Assembly: GCA_036398215.1 (NCBI GenBank) | Contig: DASWHK010000327.1 | Location: forward strand, 1-5,674 | Length of the DNA stretch: 5,674 bases | Reading direction: 5' to 3' | DNA from: DASWHK01 sp036398215 | Lineage (GTDB): Bacteria; Acidobacteriota; UBA890 | Shown here: in pieces, positions 1 through 5,183 of the stretch | Numbering within the stretch: position 1 is the stretch's first letter | Layout of the letters: each line of letters begins with the position of its first letter | Made by a program: the position numbers and the translations under genes | Notes under the pieces: generated by a model | The model's database searches: none | What the model was told of the DNA's origin: nothing | The model's input: only the letters and a program-made list of their open reading frames with translations

Positions 1-19
1 GGCTCGAGACCCCACGAAA

Positions 20-24
20 AGGAG
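20..24 (+). promoter_or_regulatory. Ribosome binding site for the HAD phosphatase
   Basis: AGGAG lies six bases before the GTG at 31, which is ideal Shine-Dalgarno spacing and supports the GTG start. Bases 1-5 (GGCTC) can pair with 22-26 (GAGCC), so a weak 5-bp stem could partly cover this site; that pairing may be chance at this GC content. Confidence 0.7.
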
Positions 25-30
25 CCGCGC

Positions 31-681
31 GTGCTCGAGGCGGTCATCTTCGACATGGACGGCCTGCTGGTCGACAGCGAGCCGATATGGTTTCGGGTGC
101 GCAAGGCGCTCGCCCATCGGCACGGCAAGATCTGGAGCGAAGAAGACCAGCGCGCCATGGCCGGCGTCCACACCGACGTCTGGGTGGCGGCCCTGCACGA
201 CAAGCTCGAAGGGGCGTTGTCGCCCGACGAGATCTTCGACGAGGTCACCGCGCGGATGGCGAGCTATTACGAGCGCGGCGGGGTGCCGATCCTCGCCGGC
301 GCCCCAGAGGCGCTCGCCGCCTGCGCCCGCCGTTACCGCGTTGGTCTCGCCTCGGGGTCGCCGCAGCACCTGATCGAAGCCTGCCTGCACGGCGCCGGCT
401 GGGAAGATCACTTCGAGGCCCGGATCTCGAGCGACGAGCTGGAGCGCGGCAAGCCGGCTCCCGACGTCTATCTGGGGATCATGCGGCGCATGGACCTCGA
501 TCCGGCCGCCACCGCGGTGGTGGAGGACTCCGGCGCCGGCATCGAGGCCGGCAAGGCCGCCGGCGCCAAGGTCATCGCGGTGCCCAACCCGCACACCGAT
601 CCGGGCCCCGAGGTCCTCGGCCTCGCCGACGCCTGCGTCGGCTCGCTGCACGAGCTGTGCGGGGCGCTCGAGAAGTTCTAG
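31..681 (+). CDS. HAD-superfamily sugar-phosphate phosphatase (HxpB/beta-phosphoglucomutase-like)
   Basis: This is a 216-residue cytoplasmic HAD hydrolase that probably removes phosphate from a small sugar or polyol phosphate. All four HAD motifs are visible. Motif I is D8-M-D10-G-L, with D8 as nucleophile and D10 as acid/base. Motif II is S108 in LASGSP. Motif III is K141 in GKPAPDVYL. Motif IV is E165-D166 in VVEDSGAG, which binds magnesium. An all-helical C1-type cap lies roughly between residues 14 and 87. Length and layout fit the beta-phosphoglucomutase/HxpB branch. In the cap, the segment around MAGVHTDVW (residues 43-51) lacks the arginine that beta-phosphoglucomutases use there to hold the second phosphate, so I infer a phosphatase and not a mutase. 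The GTG start is chosen for its ribosome binding site and because motif I sits only seven residues in, as is normal. It converges on the GH31 gene. The exact substrate cannot be read from sequence. Confidence 0.9.
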   Translation: MLEAVIFDMDGLLVDSEPIWFRVRKALAHRHGKIWSEEDQRAMAGVHTDVWVAALHDKLEGALSPDEIFDEVTARMASYYERGGVPILAGAPEALAACARRYRVGLASGSPQHLIEACLHGAGWEDHFEARISSDELERGKPAPDVYLGIMRRMDLDPAATAVVEDSGAGIEAGKAAGAKVIAVPNPHTDPGPEVLGLADACVGSLHELCGALEKF

Positions 682-720
682 CGTTCCTGACCGCCTGACA
701 GGCCGCGGTGGAGTTGTGAT

Positions 721-749
721 GGGTCTGGCCCGGCGGCCTGCCAGGACCC
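721..749. terminator. Imperfect hairpin between convergent genes
   Basis: Bases 721-729 (GGGTCTGGC) pair with 740-749, giving nine base pairs interrupted by one bulged G at 744 and a ten-base loop. It lies 40 bases after the HAD stop codon. No T-run follows on either strand, so if it ends transcription it does so weakly or with Rho. The placement between convergent genes is the main support. Confidence 0.35.
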
Positions 750-770
750 TCACGTCCACAGGTTTTGGGC

Positions 771-786
771 GCGGCCGGCGGGCCGC
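771..786. terminator. Short GC hairpin just past the GH31 gene
   Basis: GCGGCC at 771-776 and GGCCGC at 781-786 form a perfect 6-bp all-GC stem with a four-base loop. On the plus strand it is followed by TGTTT, a weak T-tract, so it could terminate the HAD transcript. On the minus strand it lies ten bases past the GH31 stop codon. This is plausible, but short GC palindromes are common at this base composition. Confidence 0.35.
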
Positions 787-787
787 T

Positions 788-807
788 GTTTCACCCTAGA
801 GTGAAAC
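788..807. repeat. Inverted repeat spanning the GH31 stop codon
   Basis: GTTTCAC at 788-794 and GTGAAAC at 801-807 are a perfect 7-bp inverted repeat with a six-base loop. The loop contains the GH31 stop codon (796-798, read TAG on the minus strand). It is one base away from the 771-786 hairpin, so the GH31 message can end in two back-to-back stems. It is richer in A+T than its surroundings, which makes it less likely to be a by-product of GC content. Confidence 0.4.
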
Positions 808-3150
808 TTCCAGCGGGCTGCCGTCGAAGACGACCTCGCGGGTCGTCTCGTCGGGCGCCACCCGCACGACGATGCGCCGCGGCATCGGCTCGCGTAGCTG
901 CGAGCCTTCCGCCAGGCGCAGCGAGAGGACGCGATCGGCGTCGTTCCAGGCGGTGAGGATCCGCATCCACTCGCCGCGCTGGTAGCCCAGCGAGTGGCCG
1001 TCGTCCTCGTAGACGCTGCCGTCGCCGTCGGCCCCCGGATAGACGACCAGCTCGAGCGGGCCGCCGACCTGCTCGCCGGTGTATTGCTTGAGCGGGCCGA
1101 AGGGAACGATCGCACCGGCGCGCACGTACAGCGGCGTGGTCGCCAGATCGACCGTCCGGCTGACGCGGCGGCCGCCGCGCTCCAGCGACTCGGTCCAGAA
1201 GTCGTGCCAGACGCCGGGCGGCAGGTATACCGAGCGCGACGTGGCCCCCTGCTCGACGACCGGCGCCACCAGGATGTCGCGTCCCCACAGGTACTGGTCG
1301 CCAACCGCCGCGGCAGCGTCGTCGTCGGGGTAGTGCAGCCACAGCGCCCGCATGATCGGCAGGCCGGTTTCGTGGCCGTCGCGCACCGCCGTGTACAGGT
1401 ACGGCATCAGCCGGTAGCGCAGCTCCAGGTACTGCCTGCAGATCGGCTCGACCTCGGGATTGTTCAGCTCGGACAGATCGGGGTTGCCGGCGCCGCCGCG
1501 GTAGCTGGAGATCTCGTCGTGGCCGAGGCCGCCGGTGTTCCAGCCCCACGGCAGCCGCAGGTGCCAGGTGCGGCCGTGGGCGCGGAACAGCGGGCAGAAG
1601 GCGCCGAACTGGAACCAGCGCACGTGCAGCTCGCCGGTGTACTCGGGGGTCGGCACGAAGCCGCCGATGTCGGTGCCCCAGTAGGTGATGCCCGAGAGGC
1701 CGGTGTTGACGGCGTCGGGGACGTGGATCGCCAGGGTCTCCCAGGTCGTGAAGACGTCGCCCGACCACAGGAAGGCGGCGTAGCGCGACATACCGGCGTA
1801 GCCGTTGCGGTGCAGCGCGAAGACCCGCTCGTCGGGCCGCCACAGTTGCTGCCCCTCCCAGTACATGCGGTGGCGCGCCAGGCGTGACTCGGCGTCGAGC
1901 CCGTCGCCCTGATCCGGCCACCAGCCGTCGACGCCCTGCTCGAGGACCTGGCGATGGATCGGCCAGTAGCAGGCGACCTCTTGCTCATCGGGCCAGTCGC
2001 GCCCTGAGCCGGTCTCGCCGGGGGCGGGCGGATTCGGGCATGGATCGTGGACGGTACCGGTGAGGCGATCGCCCTCGAGGACCACGTGGACGACGACCTT
2101 GAAGTTCATGTCGTGGAGCTCGTCGATCATTCCCTCGGGGTCGGGAAAGACGTCCGGGTTCCAGGCGAACTCGCCGTTGTTTGTGTTCCAGCCCGAGGGC
2201 GTGAAGCCGGTTCCCAGATAGATCAACGCGTCGCAGGGGAGCTGCTTCTCCCGGAAGGTGCGCGCCACCCAGCGGACCTCGTCCGGGCCCGCCAGCGTGC
2301 GGTGCGACTGCAGGTAGCCGAACGACCACAGCGGCGGCATCTCGGGCTTGCCGGTCAGCCGCGCCCACTCGGCCATGATCTCGGTCGGATCGTTCGAGGC
2401 GACGTAGAAGACGTCGAGCGGCAGCGGCGCTCCCTCCGGCGGGTCGAAGCGGCCGCGCTCGCCGGTGAGGTCGAAGGTGCCGAGCGGGTGGTGGATGTAC
2501 AGGGCCCAGCCCTCGGTGCTCACCAGCCACTGGATCGGCACCACGCCCCCGTGGGTGCGCAGCTGGTAGCCGCCCTGGCCGCTGCGCATCCGGTAGGTCT
2601 CGCCGCGGCGGTCGAACTGCGGGCCGCCCTCGCCAAGGCCGAGCATCGGCCGGTCGCCCAGGGGGAAGGAGAGGGCGCCGGTATCGGCGTCCACGGTCAG
2701 GACGAGCGGGCGGGGGGCGGCGGAGCCGCGGGGACCGCCGCGGCCGCCGCCCGCGGCGGTATCGCCGGCGCTCTTCTGTACGCGCACGGTCAACGGGCCG
2801 CCCTCGACGTCGATCGCGAAGTCCCCGGCGGTGGTGCCGCCGCCGGGCGGCTGCATGCGGCGCTCGGGCGCGAACGTCGGATCGACGAGCGCCCCGTCCG
2901 TGGGAATCGGCGTCGGATCTTCGCTCGTCGCGGGCAGCACGCTGATCCGCAGCGTCGCCTCGCTGACCCGCGCGATCGCCACCTGGACCGCCTGTCCGGC
3001 GACCTGCATGCCGGCGCCCTGCCAGCGGAGGATCGGCTGCAGTGGCGCCGCGCCCGCGAGCGCCATGCCGGCGCCCGCCGTGCCGACTCGCTGCAGTGCC
3101 TCGCGCCGGGTGATCGAGTTGTGGATGCCGTAGCTTGGAAGTTTTTTCAT
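796..3150 (-). CDS. Tat-exported glycoside hydrolase family 31 (alpha-glucosidase/alpha-xylosidase-like)
   Basis: This 784-residue retaining alpha-glycosidase is probably exported folded to the periplasm. Residues 14-20 (TRREALQ) form a twin-arginine motif, followed by a hydrophobic stretch at 23-37. Next come an N-terminal beta-sandwich (about 48-260), the (beta/alpha)8 barrel (about 270-595) and C-terminal beta domains, including the VYEDDGHSLGY signature at 713-723. By family knowledge, D413 in GWWPDQGD is the nucleophile, D465 in LWSGDV the acid/base, and D494 in YWGTDIGGF a conserved pocket residue; FRAHG (522-526) is also typical. Oddities: the usual acidic substrate-binding stretch after strand 1 reads PCDALIYLGTGF (305-316), D413 is followed by QGD rather than the common xNE, and a Gly/Ala/Arg-rich insert lies at about 129-147. 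The start is pinned because an in-frame TAA directly precedes the ATG; the ribosome site (AGGT, 3159-3162) is weak. No transporter or second glycosidase is adjacent. The family is certain, the substrate is not. Confidence 0.93.
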   Translation of the reverse strand: MKKLPSYGIHNSITRREALQRVGTAGAGMALAGAAPLQPILRWQGAGMQVAGQAVQVAIARVSEATLRISVLPATSEDPTPIPTDGALVDPTFAPERRMQPPGGGTTAGDFAIDVEGGPLTVRVQKSAGDTAAGGGRGGPRGSAAPRPLVLTVDADTGALSFPLGDRPMLGLGEGGPQFDRRGETYRMRSGQGGYQLRTHGGVVPIQWLVSTEGWALYIHHPLGTFDLTGERGRFDPPEGAPLPLDVFYVASNDPTEIMAEWARLTGKPEMPPLWSFGYLQSHRTLAGPDEVRWVARTFREKQLPCDALIYLGTGFTPSGWNTNNGEFAWNPDVFPDPEGMIDELHDMNFKVVVHVVLEGDRLTGTVHDPCPNPPAPGETGSGRDWPDEQEVACYWPIHRQVLEQGVDGWWPDQGDGLDAESRLARHRMYWEGQQLWRPDERVFALHRNGYAGMSRYAAFLWSGDVFTTWETLAIHVPDAVNTGLSGITYWGTDIGGFVPTPEYTGELHVRWFQFGAFCPLFRAHGRTWHLRLPWGWNTGGLGHDEISSYRGGAGNPDLSELNNPEVEPICRQYLELRYRLMPYLYTAVRDGHETGLPIMRALWLHYPDDDAAAAVGDQYLWGRDILVAPVVEQGATSRSVYLPPGVWHDFWTESLERGGRRVSRTVDLATTPLYVRAGAIVPFGPLKQYTGEQVGGPLELVVYPGADGDGSVYEDDGHSLGYQRGEWMRILTAWNDADRVLSLRLAEGSQLREPMPRRIVVRVAPDETTREVVFDGSPLEVSL

Positions 3151-3476
3151 TTACGTTGACCTGCGTGTTGGGCTCGCTCGAGGACGACGATCGAAGGCGC
3201 CGAAGGGATCGTTCACGACCTCCCGATCCTCGCTCGGGACGCCGAACCCGATCCGTTACTCCTTGCCGCACCTTCCGTAATCGGCGCGTGACTGTCAAGG
3301 GTACGTGGGCAGGGGGAATTACAGAGCTCGTGGCCGTCTAATGGAACTGGGCCCACGATGTTGTTCGAGGTGTCTCGCGTCAGCCGTGGACGAAAGCGCC
3401 AATCGGAGGCTCTGGCAGATCGGACGCTACCCGAGATGAGTAGCTGGCGGGACGGGGCTTGGAAGCCGCTCGCAGG
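3151..3476. other. Noncoding divergent intergenic region
   Basis: This 326-base stretch separates the start of the GH31 gene from the toxin-antitoxin operator. It should hold the GH31 promoter, but I cannot place one with confidence. A perfect TTGACA reads on the minus strand at 3298-3293, yet no acceptable -10 element lies 16-18 bases further on. Short ORFs here have no ribosome sites or recognisable products. I see no transfer RNA, long repeat or insertion sequence remnant. Confidence 0.5.
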
Positions 3477-3507
3477 ATGATAACAATTTCTGATATACTG
3501 TTATCAT
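3477..3507. promoter_or_regulatory. Inverted-repeat operator of the toxin-antitoxin operon
   Basis: ATGATAACA (3477-3485) and TGTTATCAT (3499-3507) are perfect 9-bp inverted arms with a 13-base spacer. Their centres are 22 bp apart, about two helical turns, so two ribbon-helix-helix dimers could bind on one DNA face. The repeat encloses the -10 element and overlaps the antitoxin start codon, which is the expected place for autorepression by the antitoxin or the toxin-antitoxin complex. TGATA recurs at 3491-3495 inside the spacer. The region is strikingly AT-rich for this window. The repeat is seen directly; its binding by the antitoxin is inferred from how RHH antitoxins behave. Confidence 0.75.
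3491..3499 (+). promoter_or_regulatory. Extended -10 promoter of the toxin-antitoxin operon
   Basis: TGATATACT matches the extended -10 form TGnTATAAT at all but one position, with the hexamer TATACT at 3494-3499. No good -35 element lies at the right distance, as is usual for extended -10 promoters. Standard spacing puts the transcription start at about 3506, which is the A of the antitoxin ATG. This predicts a leaderless message, in agreement with the absence of a Shine-Dalgarno sequence upstream. Confidence 0.6.
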
Positions 3508-3730
3508 GATTCGAACGCAGATCAGCCTGTCCGAGGAGGAGTACGAGGCCGCCAAGCGCGAGGCCCGGCGCCTGGGCATCTCGCTTGCCGAGCTGCTGCG
3601 CCGTTCGCTTCGCCCGCTCTTGCCGGCCGATGAATCCAAGCCGTGGATGCGGTATGCCGGCCTGATCGAGTCCGGCGACCCCAGCTCCAGCCAGAAGATC
3701 GACGACGTGATCTATGGCCAGAAGGACTGA
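3506..3730 (+). CDS. Ribbon-helix-helix (CopG-like) antitoxin of a PIN-toxin pair
   Basis: This 74-residue protein should bind both its own operator and the downstream PIN ribonuclease, neutralising it. Residues 2-8 (IRTQISL) form the DNA-contacting beta strand. Helix 1 is about 9-23 and helix 2 about 26-38 (SLAELLRRSLRPL), the standard ribbon-helix-helix fold. The tail from about 45 to 73, with PWMRYAGLIESGD and IDDVIYG, is the kind of extended segment that wraps the toxin in VapB-type antitoxins. The ATG at 3506 is chosen because the strand must begin right there. It has no ribosome binding site and coincides with the predicted transcription start, so it is probably translated leaderless. 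It overlaps the toxin gene by 17 bases. The family is assigned from fold pattern and genetic context; VapB-like is the closest label. Confidence 0.85.
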   Translation: MIRTQISLSEEEYEAAKREARRLGISLAELLRRSLRPLLPADESKPWMRYAGLIESGDPSSSQKIDDVIYGQKD

Positions 3731-4127
3731 AGTCTACGTGGATACCTCGGCACTGATCGCGTTCGCGGACCGCTCGGACACGCATCACACTCTGTTTCGC
3801 CGCCTTTTCTCCGACCCTCCGCGCCTCGTGACCACCGCGCTGGTCGTCGCCGAAGGGCATGGCTGGTTTCTCAAGCGCTTCGATCCTGCCCGAGGCCTGC
3901 AGTTCCTCGCCATGATCGAGGCGCTCACGCCGCTCAAGGTGCTGGCGGTCGGCAGCCGGCAGCAGCAGGCCGGTGTCGTTTTACTGCGCCGCTTCGAAGA
4001 CCAGAGGCTGACGCTCACGGATGCGGTTGGCCTCCATTTGATGGAACAGCGCGAAATCGGCTCGTGCTGGTCGACCGACTTCCACCTCGGCCTGACGGGC
4101 GTGCCGCTCGTAATCCATCAGAGCTAG
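3714..4127 (+). CDS. PIN-domain ribonuclease toxin (VapC-like)
   Basis: This 137-residue protein is a complete PIN domain, a magnesium-dependent endoribonuclease that blocks growth by cutting RNA when its antitoxin is lost. The four acidic residues of the PIN site are visible: D10 in YVDTSALIAF, E47 in VVAEGHG, D103 in LTDAVGLHLM and D122 in WSTDFHL. The end, GVPLVIH (129-135), is the usual last beta strand. Length is normal for VapC and no key residue is missing, so it should be active. The ATG at 3714 lies inside the antitoxin gene, with no clear ribosome site close by, so translation is probably coupled to the antitoxin and keeps toxin output lower. The later GTG at 3738 would remove most of the first beta strand and is not favoured. 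The RNA target cannot be inferred from sequence. Confidence 0.9.
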   Translation: MARRTEVYVDTSALIAFADRSDTHHTLFRRLFSDPPRLVTTALVVAEGHGWFLKRFDPARGLQFLAMIEALTPLKVLAVGSRQQQAGVVLLRRFEDQRLTLTDAVGLHLMEQREIGSCWSTDFHLGLTGVPLVIHQS

Positions 4128-4169
4128 CCGCTGACTCGAGCGTCGCCGTGCCCTTCGGGCCGAGTTCCG

Positions 4170-4198
4170 TTGTGGCCGGAGGGCTTTCGGGGTAGAAA
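4170..4198 (+). promoter_or_regulatory. Possible promoter for the TPR gene
   Basis: TTGTGG at 4170-4175 and TAGAAA at 4193-4198 are separated by exactly 17 bases, matching three and four of six consensus positions respectively. The predicted start near 4205 would leave a leader of about 38 bases before the ATG. This is weak: matches of this quality arise by chance, but a promoter is expected here because the preceding gene ends at 4127. Confidence 0.25.
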
Positions 4199-4217
4199 GA
4201 CACATGGAAGGTGTGTC
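4199..4217 (+). repeat. Small inverted repeat in the leader of the TPR gene
   Basis: GACACA (4199-4204) and TGTGTC (4212-4217) form a perfect 6-bp stem with the seven-base loop TGGAAGG. It lies 15 bases before the ribosome binding site of the TPR gene. It could be an operator or a leader hairpin, or a chance match. Confidence 0.3.
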
Positions 4218-4231
4218 CGGGTCAAACGACA

Positions 4232-4238
4232 GGGAGGA
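4232..4238 (+). promoter_or_regulatory. Ribosome binding site deciding the TPR gene start
   Basis: GGGAGGA ends four bases before the ATG at 4243. This strong Shine-Dalgarno sequence picks 4243 over the in-frame ATG at 4204, which has none, and over the ATG at 4255, which lies too far downstream. Confidence 0.8.
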
Positions 4239-4242
4239 ATCG

Positions 4243-5157
4243 ATGCGAGACAGGATGGGTACCCGGGAACGGGTCGGAAAGCTCCTTGGGACGGTCCTGC
4301 TGGTGGCTGTCGCAAGCTCGGTCGCCGCCGGCGCCCAGCAGGAGGAGGCGGCGCGGCTCACCCAAGAGGCGGTCGAGCTGCTCGAGCAGAACAAGCGCGA
4401 GGAGGCGATCGTCAAGCTCGACGAGGCCATCGCCCTCGACCCGGAGTACTGGGCGGCGCACTACCAGCACGGCCGGGCACTGGCGCTGACCGGACGGATG
4501 GCCGAGGCCAAGGACGCGTTCGTTGTCGCCACCGAGCTGAACCCCGGCCACGCCAGTGCCCACCAGTTGGCCGCCGCCGCCGCCCGACTCTCCGGCGACT
4601 ACGAGACCGCCTGGGAGCAGGGGATCCGCGCCCACATGGCCGGCGCCTCGCAGCCGGACGCGTTCGGCAACCTCGCCGAGCTGTCGACGCCGCCCGCCGA
4701 CCTCGAAGAGCGGCTCGCCGCCGCCCGGGTTTTCGTCGCCGGTCTCGACACGAGCGCGTTCTTGGCGGCGGACGCGGCCCCCTCGAATGCGCGGCGGGAC
4801 ACCGACAGCCCCCAGCAGATCCTCGTGCAGATCGCCCCCCAGCTCGAATCCTTCACGCGCCTGCTCAAGAGCAGCGTCGCCGGTGTCCGCGAGTTCGGCG
4901 TCGTGCTGCAGCCCGACCAGGCGCAGTACGTGGTGATGATCGCCGTCGATTCCCTGCGGGCGACGGCGCCGATGCGGCTCGACGGCTACCTGCGGCTCCA
5001 TGAGCGCGGCAACGACTCGCCGGTATTTTCACGGCGGATCTCGCTGCGCGACATCAGCGCCGCCGGCGTCACGGCGGGCGAGCTGCAGCGCGTCCTCGAG
5101 CAGATGGCCGAGTGGCAGCGGGGCCAGCGCTCTCCTTCGAACGAAGCGGGTAGCTGA
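4243..5157 (+). CDS. Secreted TPR-repeat protein with unassigned C-terminal domain
   Basis: This 304-residue protein probably acts in the periplasm as a binding scaffold. It opens with a Sec signal peptide: a basic start (residues 1-13), a hydrophobic core (LLGTVLLVAVASSVAA, 14-29) and a likely cut after AGA at about 31. Three tetratricopeptide-like helix pairs follow, at about 34-66, 67-101 and 102-135. The first two end in the classic LDP and LNP turns, and the third is degenerate. A flexible stretch (about 145-188) leads to a C-terminal region of mixed strands and helices. That region includes FGVVLQPDQAQYVVMIAVD (218-236), MRLDGYLRLHER and a final helix (about 278-293), and I do not recognise the family. 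There is no lipobox or membrane anchor after the signal. The start is set by the strong ribosome binding site. The methyltransferase gene begins 26 bases after the stop and is probably in the same transcript. TPR identity is solid; the partner and function are unknown. Confidence 0.85.
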   Translation: MRDRMGTRERVGKLLGTVLLVAVASSVAAGAQQEEAARLTQEAVELLEQNKREEAIVKLDEAIALDPEYWAAHYQHGRALALTGRMAEAKDAFVVATELNPGHASAHQLAAAAARLSGDYETAWEQGIRAHMAGASQPDAFGNLAELSTPPADLEERLAAARVFVAGLDTSAFLAADAAPSNARRDTDSPQQILVQIAPQLESFTRLLKSSVAGVREFGVVLQPDQAQYVVMIAVDSLRATAPMRLDGYLRLHERGNDSPVFSRRISLRDISAAGVTAGELQRVLEQMAEWQRGQRSPSNEAGS

Positions 5158-5183
5158 GGGACCGCCGCCTCGCGATCGAGGTC

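Noticed and set aside
791..1921. Long minus-strand frame of 376 codons within the GH31 gene
   Set aside because: It is out of frame with the GH31 reading frame, and its arginine- and alanine-rich product shows no motif.
2047..3159. Long open frame of 370 codons on the plus strand opposite the GH31 gene
   Set aside because: It is antisense to a gene with full family motifs, and its product is an Ala/Gly/Arg-rich sequence with no recognisable domain. Such shadows are expected at this GC content.
1985..3298. Minus-strand frame of 437 codons overlapping the GH31 start
   Set aside because: It is a frame shadow rich in arginine and proline. The Tat signal and GH31 motifs lie in the other frame.
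3293..3298. Perfect TTGACA on the minus strand as the -35 of a GH31 promoter
   Set aside because: No acceptable -10 element lies 16-18 bases downstream on that strand, so one hexamer alone is not enough.
3341..3439. Short ORF of 32 codons in the gene-free region
   Set aside because: It has no ribosome binding site, no recognisable product and a length expected by chance.
4150..4160. GCCC-TTC-GGGC hairpin after the toxin gene as a terminator
   Set aside because: The stem is only four base pairs and no T-run follows.
4204..4242. Upstream in-frame ATG for the TPR gene
   Set aside because: It would add 13 residues before the signal peptide and has no ribosome binding site, whereas the ATG at 4243 has a strong one.
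4222..5001. Minus-strand frame of 259 codons opposite the TPR gene
   Set aside because: It is antisense to a gene with a signal peptide, TPR repeats and a strong ribosome site, and it has no recognisable domain.
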